Below are positions 31,518 to 37,663 of a stretch of DNA of 37,663 nucleotides, one piece after another (position 1 is the first letter of the stretch; each line of letters opens with the position of its first letter). Below the pieces are notes generated by a model. That model was not told where the DNA came from. It worked only from the letters and a program-made list of their open reading frames with translations, and made no database searches. The position numbers were made by a program, and so were the translations under genes. Source of the DNA: CAYZBF01 sp964476585 (GTDB lineage Bacteria; Hydrothermota; UBA3072); the NCBI GenBank assembly GCA_964476585.1, contig CAYZBF010000021.1, positions 1-37,663 of the forward strand. The letters run 5' to 3'.

Positions 31518-32209
31518 TTGCTTTCCTCCTTTATTTCTTTTGACTTTAATTCAAGTTTATCAAATTGCTTTCTTAATTTAGTTATTGATAAAATATTGTT
31601 TTGCCAAAAGTTGTCTTCTTGACACCAATCAATCACTTCTTTTATTTGCTTTGGATCTCTATTATCTATTTCAACCATTAATCGAATATCATTAGCCCAA
31701 TCTATCCAGCCTTTCTTTTTTTGCTTGAGGATAACTTTAAAATCAGGTTTCCTTTTTAAAATTAATTCTCCTAATCGTTGACTTAGGACTATATATAGTT
31801 TCTTTTGAAGAGTTTCTTTTGAAGAGTTTCTTTTGACCCCTCCCGATGGGGTAACTTTTTTACCCGATGGGGTAACTTTTTGCCCGATGGGGTAACCCCT
31901 TACCCGGTAGGGTAACTCTCTCCACTGTTGATAATCCTTATTAAATGCTAATTTGTTACCCGAATTGGTAACTATATTTCTCATTTTTAATTCCTTGATT
32001 GTTCTTGAAATATGCCCTTTTGATATACCAGTCATTTCAACTAATGTCGAGTTTGCTATCCAATCGGCTTTTTTGTGCCATCCGTAAGTTTTTCTCCAAA
32101 TAGCCCATAAAACTCTGGATTGATATGCTGATAAATTTGTTTTCATTAAAGCCTCTGCGATCTCATTTGCTATATCAATATGTCCATCTTCGGCTTGCGG
32201 ATTTGCTAT
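31508..32209 (-). CDS. Replication initiator, lambda O-like (Phage_rep_O), ATA start likely
   Basis: The frame starts just after a stop; ANPQAEDGHIDIANEIAEAL before the first ATG (32146) matches the conserved N-terminus of Phage_rep_O proteins (MANPQLENGYTRIANEI...), so ATA 32209 is the probable start. It has an ideal ribosome site GGAGGGATAA. The 233-residue product has an N-terminal winged helix (SAYQSRVLWAIWRKTYGW, TLVEMTGISKGHISRTIKEL), a low-complexity linker of VTPSGKK units encoded by the iterons, and a helical C-terminus. It binds the origin within its own gene and recruits the next protein. Confidence 0.8.
   Translation of the reverse strand: MANPQAEDGHIDIANEIAEALMKTNLSAYQSRVLWAIWRKTYGWHKKADWIANSTLVEMTGISKGHISRTIKELKMRNIVTNSGNKLAFNKDYQQWRELPYRVRGYPIGQKVTPSGKKVTPSGGVKRNSSKETLQKKLYIVLSQRLGELILKRKPDFKVILKQKKKGWIDWANDIRLMVEIDNRDPKQIKEVIDWCQEDNFWQNNILSITKLRKQFDKLELKSKEIKEESKWL
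31797..31838 (-). repeat. Three tandem 14-bp repeats beside the iterons
   Basis: AGTTTCTTTTGAAG is repeated at 31797, 31811 and, with CC at its end, 31825. The repeats lie between the iterons and the A+T-rich ACTATATATAG stretch and encode part of the O-like linker. They may be a second set of protein sites or part of the DNA-unwinding region of the origin. Confidence 0.7.
31842..31972 (-). repeat. Origin iterons within the O-like gene (putative replication origin)
   Basis: CCCGATGGGGTAAC occurs at 31842, 31863 and 31883, and a variant CCCGGTAGGGTAAC at 31903, with 21, 20 and 20 bp spacing. Each contains the inverted arms TACCC/GGGTA. A fifth site at 31955-31972, GTTACCCGAATTGGTAAC, is a palindrome with arms GTTACC and GGTAAC. 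Iterons inside an O-type initiator gene, next to A+T-rich DNA, are the lambda origin layout. Confidence 0.8.
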
Positions 32210-32229
32210 TTATCCCTCCTTAATATTAA

Positions 32230-32284
32230 GGTGCCCGAAGATGATAGACTTAACTACCCGCGGAAAGATAAGACTTCGGGCACC
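32230..32284 (-). promoter_or_regulatory. 11-bp inverted repeat in the leader of the replication operon
   Basis: GGTGCCCGAAG (32230-32240) pairs perfectly with CTTCGGGCACC (32274-32284) across 33 bases that include CCGCGG. It lies between the leftward promoter and the ATA start, so the RNA would form a strong hairpin a few bases before TTAATATTAAGGAGG. It is not followed by a U-run. An operator for a dimeric regulator or a translational/ligand-sensing leader are both possible. Confidence 0.6.
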
Positions 32285-32338
32285 CACTTTAATTTTATTT
32301 CGAATAGATTGGTTAGTAATTAAATCTACCATAAAATC

Positions 32339-32366
32339 AATATATATAGAATTTTCATTTTGTCAA
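32339..32366 (-). promoter_or_regulatory. Leftward sigma-70-type promoter
   Basis: Minus strand: TTGACA (32366-32361), 16-bp spacer, TATATT (32344-32339, five of six). Start of RNA expected near 32332, giving a leader of about 120 nt to the O-like gene. The -35 is embedded in CCCTTGACAAAATG, shared with the rightward promoter. Confidence 0.7.
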
Positions 32367-32482
32367 GGGGGCAATTTATTTTTTTTCTCCCAAAAGTCAA
32401 ATAAATAGCATTTAGAATATAAAAAATCACCCTAAAATACTAACTCTCTACAAATCAATGCAATAAAAAATCTGGAAAACCC

Positions 32483-32510
32483 TTGACAAAATGGAAAATA
32501 TTGTTAGTAT
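32483..32510 (+). promoter_or_regulatory. Rightward sigma-70-type promoter
   Basis: Plus strand: TTGACA (32483-32488), 16-bp spacer, TAGTAT (32505-32510, four of six), within CCCTTGACAAAATGGAAA. RNA would start near 32517, about 75 bases before the first gene. The common CCCTTGACAAAATG with the leftward promoter suggests control by one factor. Confidence 0.65.
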
Positions 32511-32592
32511 TAATATATGGATATGGAAAATAGGACTCTAAATCAAAAAATAGATAGAAAAATAAGAGTAAAATCAAAAACAGGAGGGATAA

Positions 32593-33039
32593 ATGGAAGT
32601 AAAAAAAGTCTTAAAAGTAAGGCATTATAAAGCAGGGTATGAGGTGAGAGAAGAGTTGAGGGAACATCTTGAAATGGAAGTAATGTTAAAATCAGCTTAT
32701 ACCTTGGATGGTAATTACATTGGGGATTCTAAAACTGCATATTTCCTTTGCAAGAAAAAGGGAATAAAACCTGAACTTGCGGATACCGATGATAATGTTT
32801 GCACAATCGGATATAGTCCCAAAGAAGGGAAATTTTTCGGCTGGTCGCATCGAGCCATTCATGGATTTGGAATCGGAGATGAAGTGGAAAAAGGAAGTCT
32901 CTGCTCTATGTCGGGATGGACTGATGAATATCTGAAAGAACATCCAGGAGAAGACAAATCCCTTCCGATTGGTTTTAAGGCAAAAACCCTAGAGGATTGC
33001 AGGAGAATGGCAGTCGCATTTGCAGAATCTGTTGGATAA
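32593..33039 (+). CDS. Conserved hypothetical phage protein, 148 aa
   Basis: First gene of the rightward operon, ATG 32593 after AGGAGGGATAA. The product has SAYTLDGNYIGDSKTAYFLC, then YSPKEGKFFGWSHRAIHGFG and IGDEVEKGSLCS, a pattern I have seen in phage hypothetical proteins without known function. The C-terminus (AKTLEDCRRMAVAFAESVG) is helical. Being first after the promoter, it is expressed early. Confidence 0.65.
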   Translation: MEVKKVLKVRHYKAGYEVREELREHLEMEVMLKSAYTLDGNYIGDSKTAYFLCKKKGIKPELADTDDNVCTIGYSPKEGKFFGWSHRAIHGFGIGDEVEKGSLCSMSGWTDEYLKEHPGEDKSLPIGFKAKTLEDCRRMAVAFAESVG

Positions 33040-33096
33040 ATTTTTGGGTTCTATGATACATCAAATTTGATAGGTGATAGGAAATAGGAGGTAATA

Positions 33097-33354
33097 ATGT
33101 CAATGACTGAAGATGAATATTTTTCTAACTTAAGCAATTATTGGGCTAATGAACGGTTCAATATGGCACTCGAAGAGGAATATCAACGGCAAAAAAATAG
33201 GCATTTTAGTCTCTTGGAGGAAGATTCGATATGCCCATACTGTGGAGAGCCAATCGAGGATGGAGAGGATATTATTCAACTGGATAGTAATGAAATAGCA
33301 CATTTAGAATGCTTCAATGAGGAGCGGATAAAAGATGGGGAAGAACCCTTATGA
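33097..33354 (+). CDS. Zinc-ribbon small protein, 85 aa
   Basis: ATG 33097 has AGGAGGTAATA. The C-terminal half contains ICPYCGEPIEDGEDIIQLDS and IAHLECFNEE: CPxCGxP plus His and Cys make a LIM-like/zinc-ribbon knuckle. The N-terminal half is helical and charged. A 9-codon frame (MKTLKDKQK) links its stop to the next start. Function unknown; a nucleic-acid or protein-binding adaptor is possible. Confidence 0.6.
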   Translation: MSMTEDEYFSNLSNYWANERFNMALEEEYQRQKNRHFSLLEEDSICPYCGEPIEDGEDIIQLDSNEIAHLECFNEERIKDGEEPL

Positions 33355-33376
33355 AAACATTAAAGGATAAACAAAA

Positions 33377-33853
33377 ATGAGTAAAAAAACATATAAAAGA
33401 ATCAAAAATTTTTCAACTATTATAAATCCTGAAAAAACAATAGCAGAGATTGAAAAAATGTTAGCTGTTTATGGAGCGACTAAGATAATAAAACAATATA
33501 ATGATGAAGGTAATCCCATTTTACTTGCTTTTATGATTCAAACTTCTCGTGGAGAAATGCCTATAAAATTGCCTATAAATATTGAAGGAGTTCAATCCGC
33601 TTTTAAAAAGCAAGTAAGTGAAAAGAAACTTCCTAAATCATATTGGGATAATAAAGAACAAGCAACAAGAACTGGATGGCGAATTATCAAAGATTGGTTG
33701 GATGCTCAATTAACACTTATAAATCTTGAAATGGTTAAAATTGAAGAGATATTTTTGCCTTATATCTATGATATGATTTCGGATAAAACTATGTATGAAG
33801 TTATAGAAGAAAAAGGATTTAATTTCCCTGCAATTGAAAGGAGATATAAATGA
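33377..33853 (+). CDS. Conserved phage protein, 158 aa
   Basis: The product begins MSKKTYKRIKNFSTIINPEKTIAEIEKMLAVYGA, followed by LAFMIQTSRGEMPIKLPINIEGVQ, ATRTGWRIIKDWLDAQLTLI and MVKIEEIFLPYIYD. This arrangement recurs in recombination/early regions of many phages of Gram-positive and other bacteria, usually annotated hypothetical. An alpha/beta protein of unknown activity; its neighbourhood with a Cas4-like nuclease points to DNA metabolism. Start context AAAGGATAAACAAAA is modest. Confidence 0.65.
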   Translation: MSKKTYKRIKNFSTIINPEKTIAEIEKMLAVYGATKIIKQYNDEGNPILLAFMIQTSRGEMPIKLPINIEGVQSAFKKQVSEKKLPKSYWDNKEQATRTGWRIIKDWLDAQLTLINLEMVKIEEIFLPYIYDMISDKTMYEVIEEKGFNFPAIERRYK

Positions 33854-34077
33854 AAATCAAAATTACCGATGAGGAGGAAAAGTCTATAAAATGGAAAGAA
33901 TATGCTGTAGGTGCTATCCATTTCGCAGATGGCATAAAAGTGAAATGGATTTCTGATGCCCTGTCTGGGATCCTAATGGAATTGGAAGGTGCGATTAGGG
34001 ACTATGAATTTGATGTTAAAACTCGTGAATTCGCAGAGGATACTTTGTGGATTAGGAAAAGAGGGATAAATGAGTGA
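33850..34077 (+). CDS. Small hypothetical protein, 75 aa
   Basis: ATG 33850 overlaps the previous stop (ATGA) and follows AAAGGAGATATAA. The product (MKIKITDEEEKSIKWKEYAV...) is acidic and alpha/beta, with no known motif. It overlaps the next gene by eight bases. Function unknown. Confidence 0.55.
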   Translation: MKIKITDEEEKSIKWKEYAVGAIHFADGIKVKWISDALSGILMELEGAIRDYEFDVKTREFAEDTLWIRKRGINE

Positions 34078-34285
34078 TTGGACAAATTTTTACTCAACCC
34101 AATTCGAAGCATATAAAGATAAAGAGACTGGCAATATAGTTTATCTCGCTGGCCAAAATGATGAATACGAAGTAGTTTGGTTCCCTATCCATGGCCAAAG
34201 GGCAATTCTTAAGACAGGGAATTATGAGACTGTTAGGAATAAAATGATGGAAGTAATGTATGGAAAAAAGAGGAGGGATAAATGA
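34070..34285 (+). CDS. Small hypothetical protein, 71 aa
   Basis: ATG 34070 sits behind AGAGGGATAA. The product (MSDWTNFYSTQFEAYKDKET...) has a beta-rich middle (YEVVWFPIHGQRAIL) and a basic tail (YGKKRRDK). It overlaps the Cas4-like gene (ATGA). Function unknown. Confidence 0.55.
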   Translation: MSDWTNFYSTQFEAYKDKETGNIVYLAGQNDEYEVVWFPIHGQRAILKTGNYETVRNKMMEVMYGKKRRDK

Positions 34286-35304
34286 TTGCAGACATAATAT
34301 TAAAAGTGGCAGAAGATGAAGCAAAAGAAGAAGGAGAACATAATTATTCAGAACGTCCTTCGTTAGCTGGACCAGAAAGGTGCTTGAGACAAATGGTCTA
34401 TTGGGGGTTAAAATATCCGAGAAAGCCATTGCCAGGAAGGGCTGTAGTTATTTTCGACGATTCAAGTTGGCATGAGGAACTCACGGGAGATTGGTTGAGA
34501 AAGACATCATATAAATTGCATAGCCAACAAATGGAAGTAGAAATAAGCCCAACAATGAAAGGGCATATAGATGGTATTCTGACAGATTTATCGGGGAAAG
34601 ATATTCTGCTGGAACATAAAGCGATCAATCATTTTACTTTTGGAATGTATGAAAAAGGTAAAATCTTCCCTATAGATTATATTACTCAGACTTGCTTATA
34701 TCTTCTTGGATTGAATAAAATTCAACCTGAATTGATAGATGCTCTCTTATTAATCAAAAATAAAAACACTTCCCAATACTTTGAATATTATATTTCCTAT
34801 GATATCAAAAATGATATTGCTAAAATCGAATATATGATGTCTTCGACTGATTGTGTAAAAATTAAGCCTGATAAGACTTTTGAAAATTTAACTCAAAATT
34901 GTTTTGATAAATTTGCAGAAGTCAATAGATGTATAAAGAATAATTTTATCCCCCCCCGGCAATATGAACGGTCTGATTGGCAATGTAATTATTGCCCTTA
35001 TGGTGAATTATGCTGGGGAGGATGGGAGAATGAAATAGAACAGATGGAATCGGATGCAATTTTGGATGAAGAAATGGAGACAATAGCGAACTATTATCTC
35101 GAAACAAATCTTCATCTTAAAGAAATGGCAAAAGAAAAAGAAGAACTAAAAAAGAAAATAAAAGATAGGATGAAAGAACTTAAAGTCAAAGAAGGAATAG
35201 CCGGGAAATATATAGTCAAACTTTCAGTCAGAGAAAAAAAGGAATTCATAAGTCCAGCAAGTAAATTTGAGATGTTAAGTGTTTATCTAAAAAAGGGAGG
35301 ATAG
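34282..35304 (+). CDS. Cas4/AddB-like PD-(D/E)XK exonuclease with Fe-S cluster motif
   Basis: A 340-residue protein. Motifs in order: Cys34 (PERC), His64 (SSWHEEL), catalytic Asp97 (GHIDGIL), E111-x-K113 (LLEHKA), a Tyr/Gln motif (DYITQTCLYLLGL), then Cys235, Cys238 and Cys244 (WQCNYCPYGELC), which with Cys34 can hold a 4Fe-4S cluster. A coiled coil follows (LKEMAKEKEELKKKIKDRMK). It is expected to resect DNA ends to make single strands for recombination. The start is AGGAGGGATAAATG. Confidence 0.85.
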   Translation: MIADIILKVAEDEAKEEGEHNYSERPSLAGPERCLRQMVYWGLKYPRKPLPGRAVVIFDDSSWHEELTGDWLRKTSYKLHSQQMEVEISPTMKGHIDGILTDLSGKDILLEHKAINHFTFGMYEKGKIFPIDYITQTCLYLLGLNKIQPELIDALLLIKNKNTSQYFEYYISYDIKNDIAKIEYMMSSTDCVKIKPDKTFENLTQNCFDKFAEVNRCIKNNFIPPRQYERSDWQCNYCPYGELCWGGWENEIEQMESDAILDEEMETIANYYLETNLHLKEMAKEKEELKKKIKDRMKELKVKEGIAGKYIVKLSVREKKEFISPASKFEMLSVYLKKGG

Positions 35305-35814
35305 ATGAAAAATATATCTAAAATGGCAAGAAGGGAATTCGAGGCATTACCAGAAAGGAAATGGGCCGAAGATATAGGAGAATTTGATTCTATGGTAATT
35401 TTACCAGCAGAAATAAACTATATATCTATTGCTAAATATTGGATTAGATATTTCGTAGCGAAGACTTTTAAATTAGAAAAACCAGAAATATGGGAAATAT
35501 GGGAAATAAAGGGATTGCATGATAGCGGTTTTAGGTGTATGGATTTTGTTGCTTGCAAAGGTGAAGAACCAATTTGCAGACTATCGGGATGTAGTGATGT
35601 AATTCTTTTTAATGGGATAGGCGGGTATGGATACAATTGGGTTGAAGAATATGGTAAAATTCCTGATTTATTATCACCCATAGATTGGAATATTGATTGT
35701 TTACCTAAAAGTGGTCTATTGAGAATATTTTGTCAAAAATACAAATTAAAAATAGGAGAAGCACTTTCAAGTTTTGAATTGTTTGCTATTAAAAAGGAGG
35801 CTAAAAATGGGTAA
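35305..35814 (+). CDS. Hypothetical protein, 169 aa
   Basis: Follows directly after the nuclease stop with GGAGGATAG. The product has a helical N-terminus (MKNISKMARREFEALPERKW), a Trp/Tyr-rich core (PAEINYISIAKYWIRYF, EKPEIWEIWEI) and FRCMDFVACKGEEPICRLS with two Cys. No family is recognised. Between a recombination nuclease and the RDF-like gene, a partner in recombination is conceivable. Confidence 0.55.
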   Translation: MKNISKMARREFEALPERKWAEDIGEFDSMVILPAEINYISIAKYWIRYFVAKTFKLEKPEIWEIWEIKGLHDSGFRCMDFVACKGEEPICRLSGCSDVILFNGIGGYGYNWVEEYGKIPDLLSPIDWNIDCLPKSGLLRIFCQKYKLKIGEALSSFELFAIKKEAKNG

Positions 35815-36952
35815 TTTCAAAAGTAGATTTACGAAAATAAAGGGAACAAGTGAGGTAAGGAGACTTCCGAGATTAGGTAAAATCAGGCTTGGTATAAAGG
35901 CAATATCCAAAAAGACTGGCAATGAATATCCAAAAGAAACATCATATTTCATCTGTCCCGATGAGGTAAAAGAGGTTTATAGAGATAAATTCCCAAATGG
36001 AGAAATAACCTCTCTCGATGTAATGTTTCCTATTAATGATCCAGAGGTAGTATTCCCTCAGGCTTATAAATATTATGGGCAAACACGGGGATTAAAGTGT
36101 ATCGGGAATGGAGAAATTGCGACAAGATTCTCAGAAGACAAATCAAGTATTGAAGAAATAGAATGCCCTTGTGAATTACTTGAACAGAAGAAATGCCAAC
36201 GCCGGGCTCATCTTCTTATCATATTGCCAAAAGTAAATATGGGTGGAATATATCAAATTGATATAGGTTCCTTTCACTCCATTGTGGACATCAATTCTGG
36301 CATAGATTATGTCAGAGCACTGTCACAGGAAATTTTGGGAATTGATAGATTCGCACTTATTCCATTGGTTCTTAAACGTGAACCGATAGAAACGCATTTT
36401 GAGGGTGGCAAACAGACACATTATACCTTACACCTTTATAGCACTCTAAATGCGGAGCAGTGGAATCGGATAAAAAGTGATTTCAGGATTATATCTCCAG
36501 ATGAAAGGATAGCTTTGCCTCCAGTCGAAGACATTAATCCTGCTTTTGATGAAGGGGCTACAGTTGTTGAAGTTGAAGAAGAAGCCAAAGATACAAAAGA
36601 ACCACAACCTCAAAAACCTAAAAACCAAAAGTTCTCAGCGAAACTTCCCGACGAAGCCAATCAATATCTAACTGTGTCCGAGATAGCCCAATGGGAAAAG
36701 TGGAATGCAGATGTAGAGGAGAAATTGACTTACGCAGAAGATGAGATTATGCACCGTAAGCATATTATTATGTCCTTTGGTGAAATGCGTCCTAAACTTC
36801 TGGCAATAATCAGAGAGATACGAAAGGATTCTATCAAATATAATTGGGAGAAATTTAAGAAAGAAATCCTATTGAATGCTGTATGGAAAGAATTGAACGA
36901 GAAAGATTCAGTGAAAGAAATAAATGAGTGGAAAATAAAGGAGGGGAAATGA
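35807..36952 (+). CDS. Gp3-like recombination-directionality-factor-family protein
   Basis: I start at ATG 35807, preceded by AAAGGAGG; the frame extends upstream without a site. The 381-residue protein matches the Gp3-like family related to phiC31 gp3: LGKIRLGIKAISKKTGNEYP, ETSYFICPDEV, SLDVMFPINDPEVVFPQAYK, the cysteine set CPCELLEQKKCQRR, LIILPKVNMGGIYQIDIGSF and SIVDINSGIDYVRAL. Phage gp3 binds its serine integrase and switches it to excision, but many homologues sit beside exonucleases without a known integrase. No integrase is visible here. Confidence 0.8.
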   Translation: MGNFKSRFTKIKGTSEVRRLPRLGKIRLGIKAISKKTGNEYPKETSYFICPDEVKEVYRDKFPNGEITSLDVMFPINDPEVVFPQAYKYYGQTRGLKCIGNGEIATRFSEDKSSIEEIECPCELLEQKKCQRRAHLLIILPKVNMGGIYQIDIGSFHSIVDINSGIDYVRALSQEILGIDRFALIPLVLKREPIETHFEGGKQTHYTLHLYSTLNAEQWNRIKSDFRIISPDERIALPPVEDINPAFDEGATVVEVEEEAKDTKEPQPQKPKNQKFSAKLPDEANQYLTVSEIAQWEKWNADVEEKLTYAEDEIMHRKHIIMSFGEMRPKLLAIIREIRKDSIKYNWEKFKKEILLNAVWKELNEKDSVKEINEWKIKEGK

Positions 36953-37386
36953 TTTTATTAATTATCTTGTTTACACTATCATACCAAAAGTGTGATAGTA
37001 ATTATGCATATCCAAGTGTTAGGAATCCAGAAATAGTAATATATGTTGATTATTTTAATTCAAATGAAAAGGCAGATACAATTCAATATGAATTCATGAC
37101 AACTCTTGCAGATTATTCAGCTATTGAATTGTATGGATATATCGACAGTCTTAAAATTGAAGCAAGAACTTATATATTTCCATCAGATACTTTATTCAAT
37201 AGATGGGAATTGGTGGATGAATTTTATGAAGTAGATTCTGTTTATAGAAGTGGATTAGCATTAAATTATGGCAAATGGACAGAAATTCGTTTAATTAATC
37301 TTAGTAAATATTGGTATACCAGATGGAGAAATAGAGATTTATGGGAAAGAGAATTTACATTCAGATTTTTGATTAAATTCAAATAA
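36949..37386 (+). CDS. Exported protein, third possible member of family B
   Basis: I start at ATG 36949 (overlaps the preceding stop, site GGAGGGG). The 145-residue product begins ILLIILFTLSYQKCDSNYAY, a signal-like hydrophobic segment. The mature part is beta-rich (YVDYFNSNEKADTIQYEF) and ends WTEIRLINLSKYWYTRW...FTFRFLIKFK, resembling the ends of the two family B proteins. It is the only exported-type gene in the early operon and lies next to the Imm5-like copies. Function unknown. Confidence 0.5.
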   Translation: MILLIILFTLSYQKCDSNYAYPSVRNPEIVIYVDYFNSNEKADTIQYEFMTTLADYSAIELYGYIDSLKIEARTYIFPSDTLFNRWELVDEFYEVDSVYRSGLALNYGKWTEIRLINLSKYWYTRWRNRDLWEREFTFRFLIKFK

Positions 37387-37413
37387 AAATATAAGGAAAA
37401 CAAAGGAAGAAAA

Positions 37414-37469
37414 TTGAGAAAATATATAACAAAGAAATATCTCAATAAAATAGGAGCTTGTGGGGAAGC
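37414..37469 (+). CDS. Imm5-like gene, second copy (5' part, interrupted by sequence gap)
   Basis: TTG 37414, preceded by GGAAGA, begins a sequence whose next 55 bases (37415-37469) equal 711-765 exactly: the start of the Imm5-like protein RKYITKKYLNKIGACGEA. Only the first base differs (TTG instead of ATG). The rest is lost in the N gap. It follows the exported gene in the early operon. Confidence 0.6.
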
Positions 37470-37569
37470 NNNNNNNNNNNNNNNNNNNNNNNNNNNNNNN
37501 NNNNNNNNNNNNNNNNNNNNNNNNNNNNNNNNNNNNNNNNNNNNNNNNNNNNNNNNNNNNNNNNNNNNN
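37470..37569. other. Scaffold gap of 100 Ns
   Basis: Exactly 100 Ns, the conventional filler for a gap of unknown size. Its edges fall inside identical copies of the Imm5-like gene, so the missing content is probably one or more copies of that gene. Confidence 0.95.
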
Positions 37570-37622
37570 AAATACGAATCAGAATATTAAAATATGGGAT
37601 TAAGTTATTAAGGGAGGGATAA
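37570..37622 (+). CDS. Imm5-like gene, 3' end of a further copy
   Basis: 37570-37624 equals 1215-1269 base for base (55 nt) and encodes the C-terminal KYESEYKL-like... in the Imm5 frame as IRIRILKYGIKLLREG, ending TAA. It then leads directly into another start (TAATG). Confidence 0.7.
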
Positions 37623-37663
37623 TGAGAAAATATATAACAAAGAAATATCTCAATAAAATAGGA
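37622..37663 (+). CDS. Imm5-like gene, start of the next tandem copy (cut by window end)
   Basis: ATG 37622, overlapping the preceding stop, with the GGGAGGG site. 37609-37663 is identical to 697-751 (55 nt). It proves that one copy is followed head-to-tail by another. The window ends 14 codons in. Confidence 0.7.
   Translation, partial: MRKYITKKYLNKIG

Larger units (their letters stand above)
32210..32592. other. Divergent control region (383 bp, no protein gene)
   Basis: The only gap above 300 bases. It holds, from left, the leader of the leftward operon with an 11-bp inverted repeat, the leftward promoter, an A+T-rich stretch (32367-32480) in which I see no further element, the rightward promoter and a 75-base purine-rich leader ending in AGGAGGGATAA. 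Both operons start here, and lysogeny/lytic or early/late control would act here; no repressor gene is evident nearby. Confidence 0.75.

Noticed and set aside
32230..32284. Known riboswitch class
   Set aside because: The sequence in the loop (CCGCGGGTAGTTAAG) does not match conserved cores of preQ1, SAM, c-di-GMP or fluoride switches that I know, so only an unassigned structure is reported.
697..37663. Terminal redundancy proving a circular genome
   Set aside because: The right-end match to 697-751 is an internal repeat of 55 nt only, not an overlap of the two window ends; position 1 has no match at the right end.
1..37663. tRNA genes or CRISPR array
   Set aside because: I saw no cloverleaf or regularly spaced repeat-spacer structure; the iterons (20-21 bp period) are too short and have no spacers.

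Overview
The window is most of the genome of a tailed phage with a non-contractile tail (siphovirus type, HK97-fold capsid), read as an A+T-rich scaffold with one run of 100 Ns. There is no host chromosome flank, rRNA, tRNA or recognisable integrase. Almost every gene is preceded by a strong AGGAGG-type ribosome site, which argues against a Bacteroidota host. Several exported proteins carry Sec-type signal peptides and are rich in Asp-Ser/Thr-Val-Tyr strings. The host is otherwise not identifiable from the sequence; an uncultivated bacterium sampled by metagenomics is my inference.

Layout. Two opposed transcription units start at one control region (about 32.2-32.6 kb). It holds back-to-back promoters that share the box CCCTTGACAAA and a leader with an 11-bp inverted repeat. 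The leftward unit (32.2 down to 2.52 kb) begins with a lambda O-like replication initiator that carries origin-type iterons inside its coding sequence, then a putative helicase loader. Next come small accessory genes, a LAGLIDADG homing endonuclease, a Holliday-junction-resolvase-like nuclease, a glycosyltransferase and a methyltransferase. These are followed by terminase small subunit, a chain of tiny overlapping genes, terminase large subunit, a portal-MuF fusion, prohead protease with a zinc-ribbon tail, major capsid protein, connector and neck genes, tail terminator, and major tail protein. After that come the tail chaperone pair with a -1 frameshift site, tape measure, tail hub, a block of exported proteins, receptor-binding proteins and a lysis cassette (NlpC/P60 endolysin with several small membrane proteins).

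The rightward unit (32.5 kb to the right edge) encodes small conserved phage proteins, a Cas4-like Fe-S exonuclease, a gp3-type recombination-directionality-factor-like protein, an exported protein and then copies of an Ala/Tyr-rich Imm5-like gene. The left end (1-2.5 kb) is also rightward and holds another copy of that gene plus HTH and YopX genes. It is probably the continuation of the same unit in a circular or permuted genome, so the two units would meet head-on at 2.51 kb.

Most notable: (i) iterons and a palindrome inside the O-like gene; (ii) three places where an ideal ribosome site is followed by ATA and no usual start, including the replication initiator; (iii) a repeated Imm5-like gene bounded by its own 16-bp ribosome-site repeats, with three contacts of exactly 55 nt that look like assembly-graph overlaps; (iv) seven predicted exported proteins, including two paralogous families, inside a phage structural/early gene map; (v) an antisense hydrophobic mini-gene near 30.8 kb.
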